This document shows, in pieces, positions 1 to 10,398 of a DNA stretch of 64,000 nt. The stretch covers positions 62,001 to 126,000 of the forward strand of contig JABLWZ010000019.1 of assembly GCA_013178275.1 (NCBI GenBank), read 5' to 3'. The stretch is from Bacillota bacterium (GTDB taxonomy: Bacteria > Bacillota > Ch66 > Ch109). Position 1 is the stretch's first letter. Each line of letters opens with the position of its first letter. The notes beneath the pieces were generated by a model. That model did no database searches, was not told the origin of the DNA, and was given only the letters and a program-made list of their open reading frames with translations. The position numbers and the translations under genes were made by a program.

Positions 1-2
1 AC

Positions 3-323
3 CTGCGCTTCCAGCGGGGCTGCCTGGCTGGGCTGTCTTACTGCATTATCGGGCCCCGGGGCATGGTACAGCCGTGCGCCTACCTGGACATGGAACTGGG
101 AAGCGTACGGGAGCGTCCCTTCGATGAGATATGGAGAGACAGCCCGGTGCTGAATCGACTGCGAACCCAGGAGTATGGCGGGAAGTGCCGCCTCTGCAAG
201 TATATCGGCGCCTGCGGCGGGTGCCGGGCTCGGGCCGCTTACTATCACGAGGGTGACTTCATGGCCGCTGACGACTGGTGCCGCTACCCCGGCGGTCTCG
301 CCCGGGACGAGGCCCAGGACTAA
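3..323 (+). CDS. Radical SAM/SPASM protein, C-terminal part (AhbC/AhbD/NirJ-like heme biosynthesis), truncated by window start
   Basis: Frame open from position 3; Cys-rich SPASM-like C-terminus (CRLCKYIGACGGCRARA) and position directly upstream of two AhbA/B-like genes and hemL. Confidence 0.75.
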   Translation: MRFQRGCLAGLSYCIIGPRGMVQPCAYLDMELGSVRERPFDEIWRDSPVLNRLRTQEYGGKCRLCKYIGACGGCRARAAYYHEGDFMAADDWCRYPGGLARDEAQD

Positions 324-373
324 ATTACCTGCTACAAAAGAGGAAAAGAGGGAGGGCGTTGAGCGATACCGCT

Positions 374-817
374 ATGGACCAGGACGACCGAAGGCTTTTG
401 AACCTGCTCCAGTCCGACCTGACGTTTATCTCCCGACCGTTCGACGAAATCGCTAAAATGATGGGTTTGGAAGAGTCGGAAGTAATAGAGCGCATCAATA
501 AAATGAAAAAAAATGGTATAATAAGGCGGATAGGTGCTGTGCTGGATTCCCGCGGCATGGGCTTCAGCAGCACCCTGGTGGCCATGAAGGTGCCGCCCGA
601 GGACCTGGAAGCGGCTGCCATGCGTATCAATGCGTACTACGAGGTCACCCACAACTACCTGCGGGAACACGAATGGAACCTGTGGTTTACGCTGATAGCA
701 CCCGATCGGGAAAGGATCGCGGCTATACTGGACGAGATCAACCCTTCCCAAAGGTGGCCGATGATGAGCCTGCCGGCGGAAAGGGTTTACAAGATAAGGG
801 CCGAGTTTAAGATCTGA
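374..817 (+). CDS. ahbA: Siroheme decarboxylase subunit (AhbA/NirD-like, Lrp/AsnC fold)
   Basis: MDQDDRRLLNLLQSDLTFISRPFDEIAKMMGL..IIRRIGAVLD..HNYLREHEWNLWFTL, typical AhbA/B motifs; start could be TTG at 359. Confidence 0.8.
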   Translation: MDQDDRRLLNLLQSDLTFISRPFDEIAKMMGLEESEVIERINKMKKNGIIRRIGAVLDSRGMGFSSTLVAMKVPPEDLEAAAMRINAYYEVTHNYLREHEWNLWFTLIAPDRERIAAILDEINPSQRWPMMSLPAERVYKIRAEFKI

Positions 818-854
818 CAGATTCTTAGCTTTTTTACACGAGGTGAATCCAGGG

Positions 855-1340
855 TTGGACGATCTGGACCGCGAAATACTCAAACGGCTGCAGGGCGACA
901 TCGCTGTCGCTCCACGGCCGTTTTTAGAGATGGCCGAAGCGATGGGGATAGATGAGGTTGACCTGCTGGACCGGGCTGCCCGGCTGCAGTCGCAGGGGGT
1001 GATCCGCCGCTTCGGGGCTATACTGCGTCACCGCCAGTCGGGGATCGGCGGCAACGCCATGGTGGTATGGGCCGTCCCTACTGACGAGGTTGACCGGCTG
1101 GGTGTGATGTTTTCCATGAACCCGTCGGTTACCCACTGCTACGCGCGCCCGACCAGGCCCGGTTGGAGATACAACCTATACACCATGATCCACGCCGCTG
1201 ATCCGGCCGGGTGCGAGAAGCTGGCGCGACAGATGGCGGATGAGGCCGGGGCCTATGATTTCGAGATGCTGTTCGGAACCAGAGAGTTCAAGAAGACCAG
1301 CATGAACTATTTTGCCCACCTGGACAAGCAGGACGAATAA
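855..1340 (+). CDS. ahbB: Siroheme decarboxylase subunit (AhbB/NirD-like)
   Basis: LDREILKRLQGDIAVAPRPFLEMAEAMG..VIRRFGAILRH..RPGWRYNLYTMIHA; TTG start at 855 after GAGGTGA (ORF track extends to 843). Confidence 0.8.
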   Translation: MDDLDREILKRLQGDIAVAPRPFLEMAEAMGIDEVDLLDRAARLQSQGVIRRFGAILRHRQSGIGGNAMVVWAVPTDEVDRLGVMFSMNPSVTHCYARPTRPGWRYNLYTMIHAADPAGCEKLARQMADEAGAYDFEMLFGTREFKKTSMNYFAHLDKQDE

Positions 1341-1359
1341 CTTTTAAAGGGTGATTTGC

Positions 1360-2679
1360 GTGGAACAACCTTCTCAGGAGCGATCAAAGGCTCTCTATGA
1401 ACGGGCCCGGGAGGTTATACCCGGCGGGGTCAACAGCCCGGTTCGCGCCTTCCGCGCGGTAGGCGGCGACCCGCTGTTCTTCGCCCGGGGCGAAGGTCCC
1501 TACCTCTGGGACGTCGACGGGGTCCGGTATATAGACCTGGTCGGATCGTGGGGGCCGCTCATCCTGGGGCATCGTCCGCCAGCGGTCGAGAAGGCGCTGA
1601 TGGAGGCGATAAAGATCGGGACCAGCTTCGGGGCTCCCACCGAGCCCGAGGTGCTGCTTGCCGAGATGATACTTGAAGCCTTCCCCGACATGGAGATGGT
1701 GCGGATGGTGAACTCCGGCACCGAGGCGACCATGACCGCGCTTCGCCTGGCTCGGGCCTTCACCGGGAGGGAGCGGGTGGTCAAGTTCGAGGGCTGCTAC
1801 CACGGCCACTCCGACCCGCTGCTGATCAAGGCCGGTTCCGGGGCGCTGACACTCGGTGTGCCTACCAGCCCGGGGGTGCCGTTCGGCCTGCTGAACTCGA
1901 CAATCGTGGCGCAGTACAACAACCTATCAGGCCTGGAGGAGATTTTCAGCAGCGTGGGCAGCGAGATAGCTGCGGTCATCGTCGAGCCGGTGGCCGCGAA
2001 CATGGGGTTGGTGCTTCCAGCGCCGGGCTTCCTGGAGGGACTGCGTGAGATAACGAAGAAACATGGAGCGCTGCTGATATTCGACGAGGTGATAACCGGG
2101 TTCCGGATCGAGTATGGAGGCGCCCAGACCAGATACCGGATATCCCCCGACCTGACCTGCCTGGGCAAGATAATCGGCGGCGGCCTGCCGGTGGGGGCCT
2201 TTGGCGGTCGGAGAGAGGTCATGGAGATGCTGGCCCCGTCCGGGCCGGTGTACCAGGCGGGCACCCTCTCGGGGAACCCTCTGGCCATGGCGGCCGGGAT
2301 CGCGATGCTGAAGGAGCTTAAGCCGGAGAACGTATATCTGGACCTGGCCTCGAAATCCGAGTACCTGATCGGCGGGATGAAGCAGGCCGCGTCAGATGCC
2401 GGGGTCGGAGACATGGTGTGCTTCGCGGGAGTAGAATCCCTGCTGGGGATGTTCTTCACCCCCGGCCCGGTCACCGACTACGCCGCCGCCACGAAATCCA
2501 ATATCGAGGCCTACGCGAGATTCTTCCGGGAGATGCTGCGGCAGGGGGTATACATGGCTCCCGCGCAGTTCGAGGCATTTTTTGTGAACCTGGCGCTTAC
2601 CCGGGAAAACCTGGACTCGATAATAAAAGCGTCGCAATCAGCATTTAAGGAAGCGGGGATAGTTCTGCATGGAGGATAA
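1360..2679 (+). CDS. hemL: Glutamate-1-semialdehyde 2,1-aminomutase
   Basis: [58 protein letters not shown] track start 1351, GTG at 1360 better spaced from the SD. Confidence 0.95.
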   Translation: MEQPSQERSKALYERAREVIPGGVNSPVRAFRAVGGDPLFFARGEGPYLWDVDGVRYIDLVGSWGPLILGHRPPAVEKALMEAIKIGTSFGAPTEPEVLLAEMILEAFPDMEMVRMVNSGTEATMTALRLARAFTGRERVVKFEGCYHGHSDPLLIKAGSGALTLGVPTSPGVPFGLLNSTIVAQYNNLSGLEEIFSSVGSEIAAVIVEPVAANMGLVLPAPGFLEGLREITKKHGALLIFDEVITGFRIEYGGAQTRYRISPDLTCLGKIIGGGLPVGAFGGRREVMEMLAPSGPVYQAGTLSGNPLAMAAGIAMLKELKPENVYLDLASKSEYLIGGMKQAASDAGVGDMVCFAGVESLLGMFFTPGPVTDYAAATKSNIEAYARFFREMLRQGVYMAPAQFEAFFVNLALTRENLDSIIKASQSAFKEAGIVLHGG

Positions 2680-3442
2680 GTACCCGTGGCTGATCAGGAA
2701 GGTCAAGCAGATAACCGGGATCGACCTGGAAAGCTACAAGCGTCCCCAGATGGAGCGCCGGATAAACAGCTTCATCAACGTCCGCGGCATGAGAACCTAC
2801 GAGGAGTGCGTAAGAGAACTGACCGAAAACGAGGACTTCCGCCGCAAGTTCATAGATCACCTGACAATCAACGTCTCCGAGTTTTTCCGCAACCCCTCGC
2901 AGTGGAAGGTCCTGGCGGATGAGGTAGTCCCCCTGCTGCTCAAGGAGAGAGGCCGCATCAAGGCCTGGAGCGCCGGCTGCTCCACCGGCGAGGAACCATA
3001 CACCCTGGCCATGCTGTTGATGGAGATCGCCCCCGGCAGGTTCGACAACATCATGGCGACCGATATCGATAAACAGGTGCTGGCCAAAGCGCAGGCGGGC
3101 GTTTACGGTTCCCGCTCGGTGTCCGGTCTTACCCCGGCCCAGATCAAGAAGTATTTTAACCAGCAGAACGAAACCTACACCATCAAGGATGAGGTAAAGC
3201 GGAACGTCACCTACAAACAGCACGACCTTTTGAAGGACCCGTTCCCCGGCAGCTGCGACCTGATACTCTGCCGCAACGTTGTGATATACTTTACCGAAGA
3301 GGCCAAGACCGTCCTGTATGAACGTTTTTACCAGTCGCTCCGCCGGGGGGGAGTGCTGTTCATCGGCAGCACCGAACAGATATTCCAGGCCCGGGAGATA
3401 GGACTGCAGTCGCTCGCCACCTTCTTTTACCAGAAGCTGTAG
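2669..3442 (+). CDS. cheR: CheR-type protein-glutamate O-methyltransferase
   Basis: [44 protein letters not shown]. Confidence 0.9.
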   Translation: MEDKYPWLIRKVKQITGIDLESYKRPQMERRINSFINVRGMRTYEECVRELTENEDFRRKFIDHLTINVSEFFRNPSQWKVLADEVVPLLLKERGRIKAWSAGCSTGEEPYTLAMLLMEIAPGRFDNIMATDIDKQVLAKAQAGVYGSRSVSGLTPAQIKKYFNQQNETYTIKDEVKRNVTYKQHDLLKDPFPGSCDLILCRNVVIYFTEEAKTVLYERFYQSLRRGGVLFIGSTEQIFQAREIGLQSLATFFYQKL

Positions 3443-3591
3443 CAGCTTTCACCTCGGACCGTCTAGGATTTTAGATATTTACTTAAGGCTGTTTTTAATA
3501 TAATCTATATAAAGATTCACACACAAAACCGGTAGATATAGATAAAGTATCCAGCTTAGACATTACAGGATACTACAGGGGGTAGGGTAAA

Positions 3592-4509
3592 ATGACAGAG
3601 AGTTTTGTGGAGACGGTTTATAAGGACAACCGTCCGGGTTTTTTTGATGTCGTCCGCGCTTACCTGGAGGTTACCAAGCCGATATCCGTTCTGCTGCTGG
3701 TTTTCACCGCGGTAGCCACCATGGTGGTGGCCATCGCTTTCAATGGACCGATGGCCACCCGCGACATAGCCATCGCCATCGCTGCCGTTACCCTCGCCTG
3801 TGCCGGCTCAAACGCGGTAAGCTGCTACGTCGACCGCGACCTCGACGCCACCATGGAACGCACCCAAAAACGCCCAATCCCCCAGGGACGGATCAGCCCC
3901 CCCATACGGGCCCTGTACTGGGGGATGCTGCTGTTTATCGCATCCCTGGCACTGGCACTCCTGCTGAACCCGATTTCATTCGTCTGGCTTTGCGGGGGTA
4001 TGTTGGGATACGTCGGGGTGTACAGCCTCTGGCTGAAACGCAAGAGTTCCTGGAACATCATCCTGGGAGGCTTCTCGGGCGGACTGCCGGCCCTCTTTGG
4101 CTGGAGCGCGGCTACCGGAACCGTCTCCTGGCTGCCGCTCGCGATCGCGGCGCTGGTGGTGCTCTGGATACCGAACCACATCTGGAGCCTGGCCATCTAC
4201 TACCATGACGACTACGCCAAGGTGAAGGTACCGATGCTGCCGATAACCTGCGAGACCAAGCGGGCGCTGCACTGTCTGCTGAGCACGGTCGTGCTGATGG
4301 TTATCTGCTCGGTCCTGATATACTTTTTGGGCAGCTGGGGTATGGTATACCTGGTCACCGCGATCATCACCGGCATAACCGTGCTGCTGGTGAGTATATG
4401 GGTATACCTGCGGCCTACCCGGAAGAACGCCTGGGTCCTTTTTAAGTTTTCCAGCCCGTACCTTTTCTTTCTTTTTCTGGGTATGATGATCGATGTCCTG
4501 GCGAGATGA
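3592..4509 (+). CDS. ctaB: Protoheme IX farnesyltransferase (UbiA/CtaB family)
   Basis: Multi-TM; NAVSCYVDRDLDATMERTQKRPIPQGRI and WNIILGGFSGGLPALFGW motifs. Confidence 0.85.
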   Translation: MTESFVETVYKDNRPGFFDVVRAYLEVTKPISVLLLVFTAVATMVVAIAFNGPMATRDIAIAIAAVTLACAGSNAVSCYVDRDLDATMERTQKRPIPQGRISPPIRALYWGMLLFIASLALALLLNPISFVWLCGGMLGYVGVYSLWLKRKSSWNIILGGFSGGLPALFGWSAATGTVSWLPLAIAALVVLWIPNHIWSLAIYYHDDYAKVKVPMLPITCETKRALHCLLSTVVLMVICSVLIYFLGSWGMVYLVTAIITGITVLLVSIWVYLRPTRKNAWVLFKFSSPYLFFLFLGMMIDVLAR

Positions 4510-4730
4510 CCGGTCCTTTGGCTTATTCAACCATGAGGCTCCGAGACTGGCGTTTTACAACGGCTTAAGGATACGCACCAGTCTGCCCAACGCTTTTTGG
4601 CAATTATTACCAGCGATCTGCCTCAGATTTTTTGCTCAAAATAATCCCTTTAGGGACAAAAATTTTTCGTTCAGGCAGGAATTTTCCTTATAAATGTAGA
4701 AATAAATTTCGCGTAAAAACTTGATGAGGT

Positions 4731-4756
4731 GCCCTCCGATTGGGCTTTTTTTGTGT
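4731..4756 (+). terminator. Rho-independent terminator candidate
   Basis: GCCCTCCGATTGGGC followed by TTTTTTT. Confidence 0.5.
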
Positions 4757-5013
4757 AACTTACGCCGAGGTCAACGTCGGCCTGAGTTTTTTAGTCTGTT
4801 TTAGGAATAATCGGGGGTCGCTTGTAATTGTTTTTATATTGGGAGTCTTGGTGAGTAAACCAAGGTTGGTTGCTTTTGATCAACCTTTATAAAGAATATG
4901 GGGGTGATTTAAGGCGTTCGTTCTTTAGAAGGAGGGTTAGACAAGATTTCTATTTAGGGTATGTTGGGGACTAATAGTTTAAGAGGTAAATCAATCCAAA
5001 GGAGGAAAGAGCT

Positions 5014-5757
5014 TTGAACATAGCTGTATGTGTAAAGCAAACTTTTGACACCGAAGCCAAGATAGCATTAAAAGATGGAAAAGTCAGTGCCGATGGGGTG
5101 AACCTGATCATCAATCCTTACGATGAAGTAGCGGTTGAAGAAGGACTTCAGATTAAAGAAAAGCTGGGCGGAGAGGTGACCGTGGTATCCGCCGGCAGCG
5201 AAAAGGCTCAGGACGCTATCCGTCAGGCTCTGGCGATGGGCGCCGACAAGGGCGTTCTCATCGATGCTCCCACCGATGCGGACGAGTACGCCAGGGCGGT
5301 TATCCTGGCCGAAGCGCTGAAGAAGCTCAACGCGGAACTCATCCTCTGCGGCCACGTGGCGGCTGACGACGGATCTTCCCAGGTGCCGACCCGGGTAGCC
5401 GAGATCCTTGGTCTCCCCCATGTAAACGTTGTACGCAAGATCGAACTCAACGGCAACACCGCTACCTGCACCCGTGAAACTGACGGCGGCAGCGAAGTCA
5501 TTCAGGTAACCCTCCCGGCCATTATCACCTGCCAGGTCGGTCTGAACGAGCCCCGCTATCCTTCCATGAAGGGTATCATGCAGGCCAAGAAGAAACCGGT
5601 TGACAAAGTAGCCGCGACCGCGATTGCCAACAAAGCCAATGTAGTCACCTACTTCATTCCTCCGCCAAAGGCTGCTGGCAAGCGGGTTGAAGGCGATGCC
5701 AAGGATACCGCCGCGGCACTGGCTAACTGGCTGAAGAACGAAGCCAAGGTTATATAA
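5014..5757 (+). CDS. etfB: Electron transfer flavoprotein beta subunit
   Basis: MNIAVCVKQTFDTEAKI..DGVNLIINPYDEVAVEEGL; TTG start after AGGAGG. Confidence 0.95.
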   Translation: MNIAVCVKQTFDTEAKIALKDGKVSADGVNLIINPYDEVAVEEGLQIKEKLGGEVTVVSAGSEKAQDAIRQALAMGADKGVLIDAPTDADEYARAVILAEALKKLNAELILCGHVAADDGSSQVPTRVAEILGLPHVNVVRKIELNGNTATCTRETDGGSEVIQVTLPAIITCQVGLNEPRYPSMKGIMQAKKKPVDKVAATAIANKANVVTYFIPPPKAAGKRVEGDAKDTAAALANWLKNEAKVI

Positions 5758-5794
5758 TGGCCAAGAACAATTCGTAGAAGGAGGAGTTACTCTA

Positions 5795-6751
5795 ATGGCA
5801 AAAGGTACTTGGGTTTTTGTTGACCAGAGAGACGGAAAGATTCGTAAAGTCACCTTTGAATTATTAGCTAAAGCCATGAGCTTTGGCGATGAAGTAACCG
5901 CGGTAGTCATGGGCAAGGGAGTAGAGGGACTGGCTGCGGATCTCGGAAAATACGGCGCGGACAAGGTATTGGTCGTTGACGACGACAAGTTTGCCGCGTA
6001 CAACACCGGCGCGTTCGCTGCCCAGTTCGCCGCGATGGCGAAAGAACTGCAGCCCGCTGCCATCCTCTTCGGACACACCGCCATGGGCAAAGACCTGGCT
6101 CCCCGCCTAGCTCAGAAGCTGGAAGCCGGCCTGGCCACCGACTGCACCGCGGTCGATCTGGAAGGCGGCAAACTGGTATTCACCCGCCCGGTATACGCTG
6201 GTAAAGCCTTCGCCAAGGTTGTAGTGGAAGGCGAACCGGTCATGGGCACCATCCGCGCCAACATTTTCGACGTGGTCGAAGCCAACAAGGCTGGCGCCGT
6301 GACCAAGTATGACTTGAAAGTTACCGATGCCGACCTGTACCAGAAGGTTGTGGAATTCATCCCGATGGTATCCGCTCGTCCAGAACTCACTGAAGCGAAC
6401 TTCGTCGTATCCGGCGGCCGTGGCGCCAAGGGTGCCGAAGGCTTCGCAATGATCGAGCAGCTGGCTGACATCTTCGGCGCTGCCGTGGGCGCTTCCCGCG
6501 CGGCGGTAGACTCCGGCTGGATCGACAACCAGTTCCAGGTTGGCCAGACTGGTAAGGTCGTCAACCCGGTGCTCTATGTCGCAGCCGGTATCTCCGGGGC
6601 CATTCAGCACATTGCAGGAATGTCCTCCTCCAAGAACATCGTGGCCATCAACAAAGACCCCGAGGCCCCGATCTTCGCGGTGACTGACTTTGGCGTGGTA
6701 GGAGATATGTTCCAGGTTATCCCCGCTCTCATAGACGAACTCAAGAAGTAG
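5795..6751 (+). CDS. etfA: Electron transfer flavoprotein alpha subunit
   Basis: C-terminal FAD motif GQTGKVVNPVLYVAAGISGAIQHIAGMSSSKNIVAINKDPEAPIF. Confidence 0.95.
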   Translation: MAKGTWVFVDQRDGKIRKVTFELLAKAMSFGDEVTAVVMGKGVEGLAADLGKYGADKVLVVDDDKFAAYNTGAFAAQFAAMAKELQPAAILFGHTAMGKDLAPRLAQKLEAGLATDCTAVDLEGGKLVFTRPVYAGKAFAKVVVEGEPVMGTIRANIFDVVEANKAGAVTKYDLKVTDADLYQKVVEFIPMVSARPELTEANFVVSGGRGAKGAEGFAMIEQLADIFGAAVGASRAAVDSGWIDNQFQVGQTGKVVNPVLYVAAGISGAIQHIAGMSSSKNIVAINKDPEAPIFAVTDFGVVGDMFQVIPALIDELKK

Positions 6752-6829
6752 CATGGATGTGGAAGTTGGGCCGGCCTATAGATAAAAAACCGGTCCAACT
6801 TCCAAACTTCCAATAAACAAGGGGGGTAA

Positions 6830-9034
6830 ATGATGGAGTGGTTATTGCATTTCTTTAGCTATTCGGCAAGCTTCAAAGAAAGCGCCGAAGAAGCGGTAAA
6901 GGTTATTACCCGTATCTCCCCCACCAACGTTCCTTGGGCCCACATCTACATGTTCATCATGTTGATTCCTATCCTCGCAGTGCTCTGGGGTTTTTACTGC
7001 AAATACCGGCTTTATAAAGTAGGCAAACCCACCAATCGCTGTGACAATATAGGGGCAAGGATCGGCTCGTGGTTCGGGTACACCTTCGGCCACAGCCGGG
7101 TGACCAAAGATACGGTTCCCGGGTGGATGCACTTTTTAGTATTCTGGGGATTCCTGCTGATGTTCTTCCTGACTGGCACAGTAGCCATGACCTCCACCGG
7201 CCGGGAGTTCGCGGAGCTTATCGGAATCCATATACCTAAATTCGCCGGCGGTTTCTATGTCGGCTTCAGTGCCCTGGGAGACATCGCCGGGGTTTTGGCT
7301 ATTGTAGGGGTGCTATTTTTTATCTATCGCCGTTACGTCACCAAGCCCGACCGTCTTAACGACACCAAGTCGGAAGACGGCTGGATCCTTGCCCTGCTGC
7401 TGATTATCCTGCTCACCGGCTTCCTGATCGAAGGTCTGCGGATAACCGGCCAGTTGATGGCGATCAGTGGAGGAGCAGGGGTCAGTGCTTACGCGCTGAG
7501 CCAGTTCTCCAACGAGATCGGTGCGGCGCCGGTAGGCTATTTTGTCGGCAAGATGTTCTGGGGGATACCATACGAAACCGTTGTCATCTGGCACCGGATG
7601 CTCTGGTGGTTCCACCTGTTCATCGCTTTCCTGGCCCTGGGCATGTCCCCCAACACCAAACTGTGGCATGTCTTCGCGGGCCAGTTAAACTACTTCTTCC
7701 GTTACCTTGGCGCCAAAGGCGGCATCATCCAGCCGATACCCAACATCGAAGAAGCCGAGACCTTCGGGGTAAGCTCTCTGGAAGAGTATACCTGGAAGGA
7801 CATGATGGACTTCGATGCCTGCATCCGCTGCGGCCGCTGCCAGGATAACTGTCCGGCCTACCTGACCGGGAAAGAACTCAATCCCAAGATGTTGATTCAG
7901 GACCTCAAGGCCCACTGGCTGGAAAAGGGCCCGTACCTGCTGGCCCAGAAGAAAGAAGCGGCGCCGGAAGAGGCCGGGGCTATGACCGACGACGCGGCCG
8001 CCGAGGTGATGGAAAAGAAACTGATCGGGGATGTCATCTCCGAGGACGTTATCTGGGCCTGCACCAACTGCCGCGCCTGTATGGAAGTCTGTCCGATGTT
8101 TATCGAGCACTTCCCCAAGCTCACCGATTTGCGGCGCAACCTGGTCATGTGGGAGAGCAACTTCCCCAGCGAGGCACAGTTGGTGTTCCGGGGCATGGAA
8201 AACAACAGCAACCCCTGGAACGTCGGTTGGGCTGACCGGGCGAAGTGGGCTGAAGGACTGGATGTCAAGCTCTGGTCCGAGATCCCAGAAGAAGAACGCA
8301 AAGACTACTACCTCTACTACACCGGTTGTTCGGGCGCCTACGATGATCGCAACAAGAAGGTTTCCAAGGCGATGGTCCAGATCCTCAACGCGGCGGGAGT
8401 CAAGTTCGCCATCCTGGGCGAAGAAGAGAAATGCTGCGGTGACTCTGTAAGGCGCTTAGGCAATGAGTACCTGTTCTACTCCATGGCTTATGAGTTTGTG
8501 GAGATCCTTAACGGCTATGGGGTTGAAAAGATAATTACCGCCTGCCCACACGGATACACCTGCTTGAAGAGCGAGTACCCGCAGTTTGGCGGTAACTACC
8601 AGGTATTCCACCACACCGAAATCATCGCTCAGCTGCTGAGCAGCGGCAAGCTCAAGCTGACCAAACCCGTCAGCATGAGTTTTGCTTATCACGATTCCTG
8701 CTTCCTCGGCCGTCACAACGACATCTATGAAGAGCCTCGGAAGATCCTGAACTCCATCCCGGGGTTGAAGACCCTGGAAATGGAGAGGAACCGTGACAAA
8801 GGCTTCTGCTGCGGTGCTGGCGGAGGTCGGATGTGGCTGGAAGAGCATGTCCACGAAGGACAAAAACGCATCAACATCGAACGTGCGGAACAGGCCCTGG
8901 CCTTGAATCCTGACGCGATCGCGGCCAACTGCCCCTTCTGCATCCAGATGTTCGAGGACGGGGTCAAGTCCAAGGACATGGAAGACTTCAAGGTCTTCGA
9001 CCTGTCTGAACTGGTTGTTCAAGCTATGGAGTAG
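6830..9034 (+). CDS. Membrane-bound FeS oxidoreductase (NarI-like cytochrome b domain, 4Fe-4S ferredoxin, two CCG domains); EtfAB:menaquinone oxidoreductase type
   Basis: N-terminal TM helices, CIRCGRCQDNCP, CTNCRACMEVCP, CCGDSVRR and CCGAGGGRMW; directly after etfBA. Confidence 0.9.
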   Translation: MMEWLLHFFSYSASFKESAEEAVKVITRISPTNVPWAHIYMFIMLIPILAVLWGFYCKYRLYKVGKPTNRCDNIGARIGSWFGYTFGHSRVTKDTVPGWMHFLVFWGFLLMFFLTGTVAMTSTGREFAELIGIHIPKFAGGFYVGFSALGDIAGVLAIVGVLFFIYRRYVTKPDRLNDTKSEDGWILALLLIILLTGFLIEGLRITGQLMAISGGAGVSAYALSQFSNEIGAAPVGYFVGKMFWGIPYETVVIWHRMLWWFHLFIAFLALGMSPNTKLWHVFAGQLNYFFRYLGAKGGIIQPIPNIEEAETFGVSSLEEYTWKDMMDFDACIRCGRCQDNCPAYLTGKELNPKMLIQDLKAHWLEKGPYLLAQKKEAAPEEAGAMTDDAAAEVMEKKLIGDVISEDVIWACTNCRACMEVCPMFIEHFPKLTDLRRNLVMWESNFPSEAQLVFRGMENNSNPWNVGWADRAKWAEGLDVKLWSEIPEEERKDYYLYYTGCSGAYDDRNKKVSKAMVQILNAAGVKFAILGEEEKCCGDSVRRLGNEYLFYSMAYEFVEILNGYGVEKIITACPHGYTCLKSEYPQFGGNYQVFHHTEIIAQLLSSGKLKLTKPVSMSFAYHDSCFLGRHNDIYEEPRKILNSIPGLKTLEMERNRDKGFCCGAGGGRMWLEEHVHEGQKRINIERAEQALALNPDAIAANCPFCIQMFEDGVKSKDMEDFKVFDLSELVVQAME

Positions 9035-9725
9035 TGTAACTGTTCTGTGCAAATGCATTATGTGGCGGCGCGCACCGTGACGTATACGATATCCAAAAGG
9101 TAATGCATGAAGTACTGCTGAGGTCGGTTTAAGTTAGTACAGGAATGCACCACCTTCAAACCTAGTCTGCAATAGTGCGGAGGCAGCAGCAGTTGACCTC
9201 GGTACGCGGAAGGGTAGCAGCGAACGGTGCGCTAAGAAAAGATCAGGTTAAAAAGAGAGAAATAGATATAAAGCCAGGGAAAATCAGAGATAACCTGATA
9301 CTTAGAGAAAAACCAGTGTAATGAGTTCAAAGCGTTCCGGGTTCAACTGACTTGGATGGGGAAATTTTAAAGGATTACCTGCTGTAGCTGTAAATAGAAA
9401 AAGGGCTGCAGCAGGGGTCCTGGAATCCCTAAAAACTAGTGGGCAAAGCGGGGATGATGTATTCCTTCTCTATCGGGTCAGGAACCAGACCATTGCCAGA
9501 CTAGTGAAGAAGGTAGGCGTGATGGTTTAACTTAATATCGGCTAGGTAAAACGAAGTAAAAATAATAATCTATATGCTAAGCAGGATATCGACGTCGCGG
9601 AGATTCATTACGCGTTTCGAGGGGCTAGGAGAAATAGAAGTTTAGACTAGAAATGCTTCCAGACGCTAGAAAAAGAGGGCTGTACCCTCTACTCGATCCA
9701 AAATTTTTGAACGGAGGTCGGGTTA
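9035..9725. other. ORF-poor, structured/decayed region (possible mobile-element or group II intron remnant)
   Basis: No long ORF; GAGGTC/GACCTC, ATGCATTA/TAATGCAT and CTGCA/TGCGG pairings; short open stretch LPAVAVNRKRAAAGVLESLKTSGQSGDDVFLLYRVRNQTIARLVKKVGVMV* of unknown identity. Confidence 0.3.
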
Positions 9726-10353
9726 TTGGATTTCATTCTCAGCGACGATCACAAATTGCTTAGGTAGACGGTAAGGGATTTTGCCGAAAAGGAAGTGGCA
9801 CCTACCGCAGCAGAACGGGACGAGCACAGCAAATTCGACCGTGAGATCTTTGACAAAATGGGGGCCCTGGGGGCGTACGCGATCGCAAGGTCCCCGCAGC
9901 GAATCTGCTGGGTAAAGAAGGAGAAGGTTTCCGCATCGCCATGCGCATCCTGGACGGCGGGCGCAACGGAATCGCTTCCCAGGCACTGGGTATCGCGCAG
10001 GGTGCCTTCGACTTCGCTTTGGACTACACCAAGACCAGGGTACAGTTTGGCAAACCGATCTTCGCCAACCAGGCGCTCATGGCGATCAAGATCGAAGCCG
10101 CAAGACTCCTGGCCTACCAGGCCGCATGGCTGGAAGGCGCTGGGGAACCCTACGGCAAACAGAGCGCAATGGCCAAGCTGTATGCCGGTGACATCGCTAT
10201 GGAAGTTACCACCGATGCTGTTCAGCTTCTGGGCGGGTAAGGCTATGTAAAGGAGTATCCGGTGGAGCGTATGATGCGCGACGCCAAGATTACTCAGATC
10301 AAGGGACCAACCAGATTCAGCGGATGGTTATCGCTGGTTTCCTGGCTAAGTAA
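9726..10353 (+). pseudogene. Acyl-CoA dehydrogenase (butyryl-CoA dehydrogenase-like) pseudogene
   Basis: [48 protein letters not shown], internal deletion, then [75 protein letters not shown], frameshift, then remnant reading IQRMVIAGFLAK*. Confidence 0.9.
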
Positions 10354-10398
10354 ACAAGAAAAATCGAAATTACAAAAAAAGCTGGGAGGTATATTAGA

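Noticed and set aside
9035-9725. Firm group II intron call
   Set aside because: No clear GUGYG 5' end, no domain V/VI, and no reverse transcriptase remnant recognised
9765-9767. In-frame TAG in acyl-CoA dehydrogenase as pyrrolysine codon
   Set aside because: Same gene also has an internal deletion, a TAA and frameshifts, so it is a pseudogene
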